Positions 5,236 through 12,879 of a stretch of DNA of 17,537 nucleotides are shown here, one piece after another; the stretch's first letter is position 1; each line of letters starts with the position of its first letter. Origin of the DNA: an uncultured Bacteroidales bacterium (GTDB lineage: Bacteria; Bacteroidota; Bacteroidia; Bacteroidales; P3). The position numbers were made by a program, and so were the translations under genes. The notes below the pieces were generated by a model. It did no database searches. It worked only from the letters and a program-made list of their open reading frames with translations, and was not told the origin of the DNA. The DNA is taken from positions 1 through 17,537 of the forward strand of contig CALGCG010000012.1 of NCBI GenBank assembly GCA_937884485.1, in the 5' to 3' direction.

Positions 5236-7152
5236 TTATGCTACTACTATTGATTCGTCGTCTTCGACCCTCAGGTTGCTCATGATAAACTCGCGTCGTT
5301 CAAGAGTGTTCTCTCCCATGTAGAACGAAAGAACCCCGTTGGTGTCGAACTCCTTGTGCAGGATGACCGGGTCGAGGCGCATGTCTTTGCCGATGAAGTT
5401 CTTGAACTCGTCGGGGCTGATTTCGCCGAGGCCTTTGAATCGTGTGATTTCGGCTTTGGGGGTGTTGTGGATGGCGGCGATACGCTCCTCGTCGGTGTAG
5501 CAGTAGGTGGTTTTCTGCTTGTTGCGTACGCGGAAGAGGGGGGTCTGGAGGATGTAGACGTGGCCGGTCTGGATGAGTTCGGGGTAGAAGCGGAGGAAGA
5601 AAGTGAGCAGGAGGAGGCGTATGTGCATGCCGTCGACATCGGCATCGGTGGCTATGACTACGTTGTTGTATCGAAGGTTCTCCATGCCGTCGTCGATGTC
5701 GAGGGCGTTGTGGAGGAGGTTGAGCTCCTCGTTCTTGTAGACGTCGACCTTGGAGATGGAGTAGGTGTTCTTGGGTTTGCCGCGGAGGGAGAAGACGGCC
5801 TGGGTGTCCACGTCGCGGCTCTTGGTGATGGAACCGGAGGCGGAGTCACCCTCGGTGATGAAGATGGTGCTCTCCAGACGTCGGGCGTGGTTGGTGTTGT
5901 AGTGCACGTGGCAGTCGCGCAGTTTGCGGTTGTTGAGGCTGGCTTTCTTGCCGGCCTCGCGTGCCACCTTCTTGATGCCTGCAATCTCCTTGCGCTCTTT
6001 CTCGTTGGCGTTGATTTTGGCCAGCAGGGCGTCGGCCGTTTCGGAGTGCATGTGGAGGTAGTCGTCGAGGTTGCGCTTGAGGATGTCGAGGACGTAGGTC
6101 TTCAGCAGGGGGCTGTCGTTGGTGCCGTCCACCTTGTTGGGCTCGAGGTGGGTGGAGCCCAGTTTGGTCTTGGTCTGAGCCTCGAAGACGGGTTCCTGTA
6201 TGCGTACGCAGAGGGCGCACACCAGGCCTTGGCGGATGACCTCAGGCGGGTAGTCTTTCTTGATGAAATCCTTCACCACGCGGGCGTAGGCCTCGCGGAA
6301 GGCGCTTTGGTGGGTGCCGCCTTCGGTGGTGTGCTGGCCGTTGACGAAGGAGAAGTAGTAGTCGTTGCTTTGGCCGTTGACGTGGGTGAAAGCGGCCTCG
6401 AAGTCGCCTTCCTTGATGTGGATGACGGGGTAGAGGGCGTCGCTTTGGAGGTTGTTCTCCAGCAGGTCGAGGAGGCCGTTCTTGGAGTAGTAGCGCTTGT
6501 CGTTGTAGTAGAGGGTGAGGCCGTGGTTGAGGTAGGCATAGTTCCAGATGCGGCGTTCGACGTACTCGCTGATGAAGTGGTAGTTGCCGAAGAGTTTGCT
6601 GTCTGGAATAAACTCTACCATGGTGCCCGTGTCGTTGCTTTCAAAGGTGGTGATGCCGCTGTCGTTGGTCAGTTTGCCGTCGCAGAATTCGGCAATGCGG
6701 GTCTTCCCTTCGCGGAAAGACTGCACCTTGAAGTAGCTGCTCAAGGCATTGACAGCCTTGGTACCCACACCGTTCAGACCGACTGACTTCTGGAACACTT
6801 TGCTGTCGTATTTGGCGCCGGTGTTCAGTTTGCTGACGGCTTCCACCAGTTTGCCCAGGGGGATGCCGCGGCCGTAGTCTCGGATGCTTACGCGGCGTTC
6901 GCCGAAGTTGATTTTCACTTCTATTTTTTTGCCGTAGCCCGAGGTGAACTCGTCGATGGAGTTGTCTATCACCTCCTTGATGAGGACATAGATGCCGTCG
7001 TCGTGGCTTGAGCCGTCGCCAAGTTTGCCGATGTACATGCCGGGACGCAGCCGGATGTGCTCCATGTCTTCCAGGTGCACAATGCTGTCGTCGTTGTAGT
7101 CGACGGGGGTGGGGGTGTTCAGTATGTCTGTCTGTTCCATAGTTTCTGTCAT
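5236..7152 (-). CDS. parE: DNA topoisomerase IV subunit B (ParE; GyrB/ParE family)
   Basis: ParE is the ATPase subunit of topoisomerase IV, which with ParC unlinks daughter chromosomes. The 638-residue product has a GHKL ATPase domain: catalytic Glu60 and Asn64 in KEVIDNSIDEF, DYGRGIP at 92-98, GLNGVGTKAVNALS at 125-138 and QHTTEGGTH at 273-281. The TOPRIM domain has EGDSASG at 434-440 and DADVDGMHIRL at 503-513, then KGLGEISPDEF at 573-583. The length and the QAVFSLRGKP segment fit Bacteroidetes ParE better than GyrB, although family assignment by eye is not absolute. The ATG at 7152 overlaps the stop of the upstream gene (ATGA), indicating translational coupling. A second ATG four codons in is also possible. 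No parC follows; the acidic protein gene is next. Confidence 0.93.
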   Translation of the reverse strand: MTETMEQTDILNTPTPVDYNDDSIVHLEDMEHIRLRPGMYIGKLGDGSSHDDGIYVLIKEVIDNSIDEFTSGYGKKIEVKINFGERRVSIRDYGRGIPLGKLVEAVSKLNTGAKYDSKVFQKSVGLNGVGTKAVNALSSYFKVQSFREGKTRIAEFCDGKLTNDSGITTFESNDTGTMVEFIPDSKLFGNYHFISEYVERRIWNYAYLNHGLTLYYNDKRYYSKNGLLDLLENNLQSDALYPVIHIKEGDFEAAFTHVNGQSNDYYFSFVNGQHTTEGGTHQSAFREAYARVVKDFIKKDYPPEVIRQGLVCALCVRIQEPVFEAQTKTKLGSTHLEPNKVDGTNDSPLLKTYVLDILKRNLDDYLHMHSETADALLAKINANEKERKEIAGIKKVAREAGKKASLNNRKLRDCHVHYNTNHARRLESTIFITEGDSASGSITKSRDVDTQAVFSLRGKPKNTYSISKVDVYKNEELNLLHNALDIDDGMENLRYNNVVIATDADVDGMHIRLLLLTFFLRFYPELIQTGHVYILQTPLFRVRNKQKTTYCYTDEERIAAIHNTPKAEITRFKGLGEISPDEFKNFIGKDMRLDPVILHKEFDTNGVLSFYMGENTLERREFIMSNLRVEDDESIVVA

Positions 7153-9161
7153 TCCATTTTCATTTCCGAGCCAATGGCATAGCCTGTGCGCTCGCCGCTG
7201 GTGGTGGGTTCGCCGTTGGAGACGCGGATCTGGCTCTCGTCGACGCCCTGTTCCTGCATGTAGCGCTGGATGATGTTGTTCCACATGGTGTAGCGGAAGG
7301 CAACGGAGTCGTTGTCAGGTGTGGGCATGCGTTGCTCGAGGCTGATGACCACCAGGGAGTCGCTCTTGGCGATGGTGGCCAGGTCGGAGAGTTGGTGGTA
7401 CTGCTCGGAGGTGAAGCCGCGCTGGTCGGGGTCGATGGCTATGAAGTCGAGGTTGCTGCTGCTCATGCCAAGTGCATTGCCTAAGGCTCGCACGGGCGAA
7501 GTGGCCACTTTCACCAGCAGGTTGCCTAGGGTCTTCCAGACGAGCTTCATGTAGTTGAATTCAGGGCTGTCCACATTGCCCTTGATGGGCAGGTCGATGA
7601 GGATTTTGTCGTCCTTGTCGCGCAGGATGTAGAGGGCGGTCTTGAGGGGCACCTTCATTTCGGGGTCCACGTCCTTGCGGCGGCTGCCGACGCGGGCCTT
7701 GAAGATGTCTATCTTGTTCTGGTTGTCAAGTTGGCTGTTGTTGATGGTCAGGCGTGTGGTGAGGCCGAAGATGCCGTCCTCGATGGGCTGGCCGGTGTAG
7801 GCCACGGCCCAGGGGCTTAGCTGCCGCATGTCGAGGCCTTTGATGGAGAGGAAGAGGTCCTGATGCTGTTTCCAGTCGTTGAGGTCGCCGTTCCAGTTCA
7901 CCATCATGTGGCCGCCGCCGGGCAGCGTGGCGCGGAGCTTGGCATTGTTGCCGCCGGCAAGGGTGAGGTCGTTGGCCTCGATGTTGAGGTTGGTGACAGG
8001 GAAGTGGAAGGGGTCGGGGAGGGTGTGGTCGGAGTAGGACAGGTTGCAGTCCTTGACGGCCAGCTGGCCCACATGAAGCTTGATGGGGGTGGAGGGGGGC
8101 TCCGGGTTTTCCGGGTTTTCCGGAGATTCCGGGTTATCCGGATTATCCGGGCTCTCCGGTTCTCCCGGCAGGAGGATGTTGTCCAGGGTGCTGTGGTCGG
8201 GCCACTGTTCGTAGTGGGCTTCCAGGCCGGTAAGGATGATACTGGCGATGTCGTAGCTGTTGGCGTCGAGGTTGATGTTCTTCACGTTCACGTCCAGCCT
8301 TGCCAGATGGGCCACGGGTGCCGCGGCCTCTTTCTGTTGCAGGCTGACGTTGTTCAGTGTCACCGTGCCGTCGATGTGGCTCTTCAGTATCTCGCTGATG
8401 GTGCCTTCGGCCTTGAGGTTGGCCTTGAGGTGTCCTCCAATGGTGCAGGGTTGGAGCATCCCTTCGGTCAAGGGCTCGATATTCTTTAAAGCGAAGTTCT
8501 CCAATCCTGCCGTCAGGTTGTAGCTGCCTTCTTTTGCGTCGTAGTTGCCGTCGATGGAGAGTCGGCCTCCCTCGGCAAAGCCTATGCGCAGTCCGCCCTC
8601 GCTCTGCTCCTCGCCGCCGAGCACGAAGCCCGGTACGCGCAGGCCGATGTGCGGCAGGTGCCATTGTTTGCCCGACTTCGCATCGCGGTAGTTCACCTGG
8701 GCGTGGCTCAACCGTATGTTGTAGAACTTCAGCACCCAGTCGCTCGGCGTGGTGTCGGTATCCTCCTCGGTGGAGTCGCTGGCGAAATGGTCGATGAGGC
8801 TTTGAAAGTTGAACGTTTCGCCGTTCTGTATGAGGTTCACTTTCAGTCCTGCCAGTGTGATGTGCTTCAGGTGGACGGTGTGGCCGATGAGTTTCAGCAG
8901 GCTGGCTTTGACGTCGAGGGTGTCGAAGCTGGCGAATAGGTCTGTGCCGTTGTCCTCATAGAGGCTGAGGCCGTGGATGGCCACATGGCCGGTGTACACA
9001 TTCAGCTTCAAGCCTTCGATGTTCACCTTGCGACCCACCAGCTCCTCGCCGTGCTTGTTGATGTAACCTTTGGCGACGGGAGCGGCAATAAGGGTGGCTA
9101 TGAATATGATTCCCAATACTATCCCTATTGCCCAAAGACCTATTTTCAGCCCTTTTTTCAT
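7149..9161 (-). CDS. DUF748/AsmA-like membrane-anchored envelope protein
   Basis: The 670-residue product has one N-terminal membrane segment (about residues 7-29, IGLWAIGIVLGIIFIATL) and then a periplasmic part. VEDNGTDLFASF-like and LKHITLAGLKVNLIQNGETF segments (to about residue 120) resemble the start of AsmA/DUF748 repeats. The C-terminal region has PVRALGNALGMSSSNLDFIA followed by DPDQRGFTSEQYHQLSDLAT, a pattern typical of DUF748 proteins. Relatives of AsmA/TamB form elongated beta-groove structures that may carry lipids between membranes, so such a role is plausible here but inferred. An unusual Pro/Glu/Asn linker at about residues 332-356 is encoded by a 9-base tandem repeat. The last four bases overlap the parE start, so the two genes form one unit. 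Confidence 0.78.
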   Translation of the reverse strand: MKKGLKIGLWAIGIVLGIIFIATLIAAPVAKGYINKHGEELVGRKVNIEGLKLNVYTGHVAIHGLSLYEDNGTDLFASFDTLDVKASLLKLIGHTVHLKHITLAGLKVNLIQNGETFNFQSLIDHFASDSTEEDTDTTPSDWVLKFYNIRLSHAQVNYRDAKSGKQWHLPHIGLRVPGFVLGGEEQSEGGLRIGFAEGGRLSIDGNYDAKEGSYNLTAGLENFALKNIEPLTEGMLQPCTIGGHLKANLKAEGTISEILKSHIDGTVTLNNVSLQQKEAAAPVAHLARLDVNVKNINLDANSYDIASIILTGLEAHYEQWPDHSTLDNILLPGEPESPDNPDNPESPENPENPEPPSTPIKLHVGQLAVKDCNLSYSDHTLPDPFHFPVTNLNIEANDLTLAGGNNAKLRATLPGGGHMMVNWNGDLNDWKQHQDLFLSIKGLDMRQLSPWAVAYTGQPIEDGIFGLTTRLTINNSQLDNQNKIDIFKARVGSRRKDVDPEMKVPLKTALYILRDKDDKILIDLPIKGNVDSPEFNYMKLVWKTLGNLLVKVATSPVRALGNALGMSSSNLDFIAIDPDQRGFTSEQYHQLSDLATIAKSDSLVVISLEQRMPTPDNDSVAFRYTMWNNIIQRYMQEQGVDESQIRVSNGEPTTSGERTGYAIGSEMKME
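8101..8163 (-). repeat. Seven tandem 9-base repeats inside the DUF748 gene
   Basis: On the plus strand seven units in a row begin TCCGG (TCCGGGTTT twice, then TCCGGAGAT, TCCGGGTTA, TCCGGATTA, TCCGGGCTC, TCCGGTTCT). They encode repeats of Pro-Asn/Ser-Glu/Asp in a linker between two parts of the protein. The unit length is a multiple of three, so copy number could change without breaking the frame. Confidence 0.9.
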
Positions 9162-9258
9162 TGTATTATATTCTATATTATATAGTGTGATAACGCACCC
9201 GGCCTCGCTTTATTGTGTGGTGTCGAAAAATAAAAATCAAGGGTGTTTTGCAGAGCCT

Positions 9259-9837
9259 CTACCGCTCGTAGAAGTGCATCTCTGTCAGGTATTGGTAGAC
9301 GGGTTCGGTGAGCAGGTAGCGCACGTCCTTTTTCTCGCCAATCAGGCGACGGATATAGCTCGACGAGATGTCCATCATCGGCACTTCGGCCATGATGACG
9401 TGTGGGTGCGTGGCCAGCTTGCAGTGTTCGCTGCCCGGGCGGGGATAGACATGGAGTTGGTAGTGCTCGAGGATGTATTCGTAGTTGCGCCAACGTTCGA
9501 AAGTGGCCAGGTTGTCGCTGCCCATGATGAGGCTGAACTCATGGTCGGGATATTTGTCGCCCAAGGCTGCCAAGGTGACCACCGTATAGCTCGGTATGGG
9601 CAGGTGCATCTCTATGTCGCAGGCCTTCAGGCGGTAGTTGTCGTCCACGGCACGGCGCACCATCTGCAGCCTGTGGTGGTCGGCCAGCAGGGTGGAGCGC
9701 TCCTTCAAAGGATTCTGCGGGCTGACTACAAACCACACTTCGTCCACCCCCTCCTGTTGCACCATGGTGTTGGCTATCACCATGTGGCCCACATGGATGG
9801 GATTGAACGACCCGAAAAAAAGAGCAACACGTTTCAC
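9259..9837 (-). CDS. nadD: Nicotinate-nucleotide adenylyltransferase
   Basis: NadD joins ATP and nicotinate mononucleotide to make deamido-NAD in NAD synthesis. The 192-residue product has the nucleotidyltransferase signature GSFNPIHVGH (residues 9-18), SPQNPLKER (39-47), the MGSDNLATFERW segment (105-116) and the C-terminal ISSSYIRR (157-164) that binds the ATP phosphates. Length is normal for the family. The start is a GTG at 9837-9835, because the conserved KRVALFFGSFNP sequence begins immediately after it and no ATG is available. The upstream 62 bases before the stop of the preceding gene consist almost entirely of an 8-base tandem repeat, with no promoter visible, so nadD may be read from the upstream gene. 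A TAG at 9261 ends it. Confidence 0.95.
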   Translation of the reverse strand: MKRVALFFGSFNPIHVGHMVIANTMVQQEGVDEVWFVVSPQNPLKERSTLLADHHRLQMVRRAVDDNYRLKACDIEMHLPIPSYTVVTLAALGDKYPDHEFSLIMGSDNLATFERWRNYEYILEHYQLHVYPRPGSEHCKLATHPHVIMAEVPMMDISSSYIRRLIGEKKDVRYLLTEPVYQYLTEMHFYER

Positions 9838-9842
9838 CTCAA

Positions 9843-9898
9843 CTCTACGCCTCTATAACTCTGTGACTCTATGACTCTACGCCTCTAAAACTCTACGC
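9843..9898. repeat. Seven tandem 8-base CTCTnnnn units upstream of nadD
   Basis: Seven back-to-back octamers fill the gap between nadD and the next gene: CTCTACGC, CTCTATAA, CTCTGTGA, CTCTATGA, CTCTACGC, CTCTAAAA, CTCTACGC. The first four bases are fixed and the last four vary, with CTCTACGC occurring three times. It ends next to the TAA stop (9900-9902) of the secreted protein gene. Function unknown. Confidence 0.85.
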
Positions 9899-9899
9899 C

Positions 9900-10517
9900 T
9901 TAATAGTACTTATACGCCGTTTCAATCTTCACATGGCGCAGCTTGGTGCCCTTGAAGGTGTAGATTTCAGCCACTTCGCCGGCGCCGGAAATGATTTTCA
10001 GCACGGCAACGTCGGAGGTGTATGATTTGGGATATTTCTTGAAGAACACATGGAACACTTCGTCTTTCGACATGCCCACATGTATGCCGTTGGCAAGCAC
10101 AATCTCGGGGTCGTTGATGCGACCGCCCAGCAACTCGACTTTCTGGGTCCACGTGGAATAGAACATGTCCAGGTAGCTGTCGTCCAGGCGCTTCATGCGG
10201 TTTACGCTCACTTCCATCGAGTCGAAGTAGCTGCGGTAGCCGCTCTCGCGGTACCAGTGCAGCTGGTTGTCGGTGATGTACTGCTCCATCGACTCCCACT
10301 CGCCGAAGGGGTAGATGACATAGTTCGACAGCGAGTACACCGTCATGGTGTCGGTATACACCTTGATGTCTTTAATCATATATTCCTCGCGGCCGAAATT
10401 CATCATTCTCATGGCTTTGGCGCGCGACGAGACATTGCCGGTGGCTACGTTCTTCTGGGCCGACAGCGTGCTGCATGTCAGCAGCAGCAGGGTTGCTATG
10501 GTCAGGATTCTTTTCAT
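9900..10517 (-). CDS. Secreted protein of unknown function (Bacteroidales)
   Basis: The 205-residue product starts MKRILTIATLLLLTCSTLSA and Q, a clean signal peptide probably cut before Gln21. I do not recognise the mature part. It contains REEYMIKDIKVYTDTMTVYS (about 44-63), a Tyr/Trp-rich stretch (GEWESMEQYITDNQLHWYRE, about 72-91) and a hydrophilic C-terminus ending VKIETAYKYY. No lipobox cysteine is placed for lipid attachment and no C-terminal sorting domain is seen, so it is probably periplasmic. It precedes nadD by 62 bases on the same strand and may drive its transcription. The 286-base spacer upstream holds an inverted repeat and the terminator of the gene beyond, so it must have its own promoter. 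I saw none that matches well. Confidence 0.75.
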   Translation of the reverse strand: MKRILTIATLLLLTCSTLSAQKNVATGNVSSRAKAMRMMNFGREEYMIKDIKVYTDTMTVYSLSNYVIYPFGEWESMEQYITDNQLHWYRESGYRSYFDSMEVSVNRMKRLDDSYLDMFYSTWTQKVELLGGRINDPEIVLANGIHVGMSKDEVFHVFFKKYPKSYTSDVAVLKIISGAGEVAEIYTFKGTKLRHVKIETAYKYY

Positions 10518-10600
10518 CTTCTTATGCTAAAAATTATACTTCATAACGACAAATCGCTTCCTTTATTGCATACAATAATAAAAAAATTCTGTTCTCCATC

Positions 10601-10705
10601 CTCCCAACGCCCTCCCAACCCCCATTCAACACCCTACCAACTCCCACCTTGGTGGGACTTGGGTGGGAGTTGGTAGGGTGTTGGTAGGGCATTGATAGGG
10701 GCGTT
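10601..10705. repeat. GC-rich inverted repeat built of about 11-base units, with a possible G-quadruplex arm
   Basis: The arms 10627-10648 and 10662-10683 are a perfect 22-base inverted repeat around a 13-base loop. The right arm is part of a tandem series starting at 10662: GGTGGGAGTT, GGTAGGGTGTT, GGTAGGGCATT, GATAGGGGCGTT. The left side (from 10601) carries C-rich counterparts that are more diverged. Five G-runs of three or more occur on the plus strand (10661-10701). It lies between the secreted protein gene and the terminator at 10741. No open frame or transposase is associated with it. Confidence 0.8.
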
Positions 10706-10740
10706 ATAGTAGTGATTGGCAGGCGTTTGAATACAAAATA

Positions 10741-10768
10741 AGGGGCGCGGAACCTGTTCCGCGCCCCT
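10741..10768 (-). terminator. Rho-independent terminator of the Omp28-like gene
   Basis: AGGGGCGCGGAAC (10741-10753) and GTTCCGCGCCCCT (10756-10768) are a perfect 13-base inverted repeat with a very short loop. On the minus strand it comes 35 bases after the stop of the 654-residue protein and is followed by TTATTTTG, a T-rich tract. This fits intrinsic termination of that gene. The plus side is followed by the less T-rich AGTGGATTG and then TTTTTG, so a bidirectional role is possible but no plus-strand gene ends here. Confidence 0.8.
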
Positions 10769-10803
10769 AGTGGATTGTTTTTGTTGTTTTTCAACAAGCG
10801 TGA

Positions 10804-12768
10804 TTACTTCACGACGGTCAGTCTCTGGGAGGCGACACCGTTGTCGGTGGTGACGTTGATGAAGTAGACACCCTGGGCGAGACCTCTGACGTCGAGTTCG
10901 AGCATGTCGACATTGACGTTCTCCTCGCTGAGGATGACGCGACCCATGGCGTCGACCATCTTATAGCCGCGGATGGTGCTCTCGGCGCTGATGTAGGCCA
11001 TCTCGGTGGCGGGGTTGGGGTAGGTCTTGATGTTGATGTTGGCCTCCACGTCGGCGATGCCGGTGGTGGTGGGATCTGCGCCGTTCAGGAGATAAGCGCT
11101 CTTGGCGGCGTTGGCCACGGTGCGGTGCAGCATGTCGGTGCCGTAGTCATTGACAAAGGCCACGAGGCGGCACTTGTTGGCGCGGAAATTGGTGGGGAGG
11201 GTGTAGGTGAAGGTCTTGGTGTAGGTGCTGCCGGCGGTGGCGTCGGTGAAGGCGTCGGCATCGCCCCAGATGTTGCTGAGGGTGGCACGGATCACGTGGT
11301 TGTTGACATAGTTGTTGATGTACGTCTGGGTAGCGGCATCGGCCTGGCGGCCCAGGATGCTGTCCTCGGTGAGGTAGAGCGACAGGCGTGCCTCGGTACC
11401 GGCAAATTCGCCGACGAATTCGCCGTTGACGGTGACGCTCAGCTGACGGGTCTGGGCGTTGTAGTTGAGGTCGCTGATGTTGACGGTGACGAAAGCGGGC
11501 GTGCTGGTGGCAGCCTGGAGCTGGCTGATGATATCGCTGGCATAGCCCACGCTTCCGACAACACCGCCAGCTTCGGGCTCGAGGGCGTATTCGACGTTGC
11601 GGTCAAGCATCATGGCAGGTGCCCAGGTGTTGGGGGTGTTAAACAGGGCGGCAATCTGGTTGGACTCGTTGAGGGTCATGGCGTCGGTGCCGAAGCCCAC
11701 ATGGTGGGACACCCAGCAAACGCGGTCCTCATAGTTGGTCATGGCCTCCTCCAGGCGCTCGTGGCCGGAGGGGCAGTATTGGCACTGTCCGGTGGTGAAG
11801 TGCTCGAGGAGCGTGGTGCGCTGTGCAACATGGGCGGGGTCGTAGATGCCCACGGTTGCGGTGCCGTTGTTGTCGCTGGCGTCCACATCGGCTTCGCCGT
11901 TGGGGTTGCTGACGGTGACGGCGATGGTGGCGGCGCCGGCAGTGGCGATGTTGAGGGGCAGGTTGTACGAGCTCTCGGCCGAGGGGGCGATGTTCTCGTT
12001 GGTGACGTTGATGGTCTGGGCGCTGCCACCGTTGATGGTGTAGCTCAGGTCATACGATGTCAGGGGCTGGACACCGGTGTTGCGGACATTGACAGTCACG
12101 TTGAAGTTGCTGTTCATGGCTGCGAGATTGGGAGCGGTGACGTTGGCAATGGCCACACCGTTGTTGGCCACAGGGGCCACCTTGACGTTGTCGAGCAGAA
12201 GGATGAACTTGTCGTTCGAAACGTTGACGAAGGCCACATAAATGGTCTGTCCGGCATAGGCGGACAAGTCGTAGGCAGGGGTCATGGCGGTGCCGATGTT
12301 GCCGTTGAAGAGGGTCTCGGTAAAGTCGGTTTTTTCAGTGCCGGTGGTCGACACCTTGACCATCATGTCCTCGGTGTAGCTGTGGTCCTGCGAGTAGGCC
12401 TCGAAGGTGAGGGCCATGGTCGTGCCGCTGGGGCTTTCCTGGGGAATGTTGATGGCGGGGGTGATCAGCCAGCGGTCGCATACCACGGGGTTCTGCAACC
12501 ATGAGATGGAGAGTGCCGTCTGAGTGCCGTTGCCGTTGGAGAATCCGGTGGAGACACTCCAGCTGTCGCCAAAGGCCGTGTAGGAGACTTGGCTGCCACT
12601 GTAGTTGGCCTGGCCGTCGCCATAGGTTGTCCAGCCTGTCGGTAAAGCTCCAATGCGGGTGGAGGGGTCGACAGTAACGCCTTCGAAGTCTTCGTTGAAG
12701 ACGACATTCTGTGCATTTACAGCGGTGCACATCAGTGCTGCTGACAGAAAAAGTAAGGATTTTTTCAT
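10804..12768 (-). CDS. Secreted Omp28-like multidomain protein with type IX secretion sorting domain
   Basis: The 654-residue product has a signal peptide (MKKSLLFLSAALMCTAVNA, residues 1-19). Residues 20-197 resemble a choice-of-anchor J/cleaved-adhesin beta-sandwich (VVFNEDFEG, GWTTYGDG, LLLDNVKVAPV). Residues 207-307 resemble a CARDB-like beta domain (NVTVNVRNTGVQPLTSYDLS). Residues 316-560 resemble the Omp28 family, with RTTLLEHFTTGQCQYCPSGH holding a CxxC pair (Cys329, Cys332) in a thioredoxin-like position. Residues 578-654 are a type A sorting domain (KTYPNPATEMAYI, VDAMGRVIL, LAQGVYFINV). This domain directs export through the type IX system to the cell surface, which is found in Bacteroidetes. 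It is single, with its own promoter and terminator. Substrate or activity is unknown. Confidence 0.85.
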   Translation of the reverse strand: MKKSLLFLSAALMCTAVNAQNVVFNEDFEGVTVDPSTRIGALPTGWTTYGDGQANYSGSQVSYTAFGDSWSVSTGFSNGNGTQTALSISWLQNPVVCDRWLITPAINIPQESPSGTTMALTFEAYSQDHSYTEDMMVKVSTTGTEKTDFTETLFNGNIGTAMTPAYDLSAYAGQTIYVAFVNVSNDKFILLLDNVKVAPVANNGVAIANVTAPNLAAMNSNFNVTVNVRNTGVQPLTSYDLSYTINGGSAQTINVTNENIAPSAESSYNLPLNIATAGAATIAVTVSNPNGEADVDASDNNGTATVGIYDPAHVAQRTTLLEHFTTGQCQYCPSGHERLEEAMTNYEDRVCWVSHHVGFGTDAMTLNESNQIAALFNTPNTWAPAMMLDRNVEYALEPEAGGVVGSVGYASDIISQLQAATSTPAFVTVNISDLNYNAQTRQLSVTVNGEFVGEFAGTEARLSLYLTEDSILGRQADAATQTYINNYVNNHVIRATLSNIWGDADAFTDATAGSTYTKTFTYTLPTNFRANKCRLVAFVNDYGTDMLHRTVANAAKSAYLLNGADPTTTGIADVEANINIKTYPNPATEMAYISAESTIRGYKMVDAMGRVILSEENVNVDMLELDVRGLAQGVYFINVTTDNGVASQRLTVVK

Positions 12769-12806
12769 AATGTTGTGGTGTTAATTGATAATTGTTTTTC
12801 AAAGTG

Positions 12807-12836
12807 CAAAAATACACATTTTTTTTGAGATGGAAA
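12807..12836 (-). promoter_or_regulatory. Bacteroidetes-type promoter for the Omp28-like gene
   Basis: On the minus strand TATTTTTG (12814-12807) matches the -7 consensus TAnnTTTG perfectly. Upstream at a spacing of 18 bases is TTTC (12836-12833), one base off the -33 consensus. It lies 38 bases before the ATG at 12768 in the divergent spacer shared with tex. Confidence 0.6.
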
Positions 12837-12867
12837 TATTTTTTTATCAAAATTGTGTCTTTTTTTG

Positions 12868-12875
12868 TATTTTTG
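12868..12875 (+). promoter_or_regulatory. Candidate -7 element for tex
   Basis: TATTTTTG at 12868-12875 matches TAnnTTTG exactly and ends only four bases before the tex ATG at 12880. A start of transcription would then fall at or next to the initiation codon, giving a leaderless mRNA. The nearest TTG (12853-12855) is too close (12 bases) for a normal -33 element, so the match may be chance in an AT-rich tract. Confidence 0.35.
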
Positions 12876-12879
12876 CATC

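Noticed and set aside
5356..6786. Plus-strand open frame of 476 codons opposite parE
   Set aside because: Antisense shadow: Val/Gly/Glu-rich low-complexity translation with no recognisable motif, while parE on the other strand has all catalytic motifs.
9843..9898. CRISPR array
   Set aside because: The units are 8 bases with no spacers and there are no cas genes. No array with unit and spacer sizes of about 30 bases occurs anywhere in the window.
10534..10797. Minus-strand open frame of 87 codons in the spacer at 10518-10803
   Set aside because: It runs through both the terminator stem and the inverted repeat, so the translation is a by-product of repeats.
11125..12504. Plus-strand open frame of 459 codons opposite the Omp28-like gene
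   Set aside because: Gly/Val/Asp-rich antisense reading of a beta-rich secreted protein, without a signal or domain.
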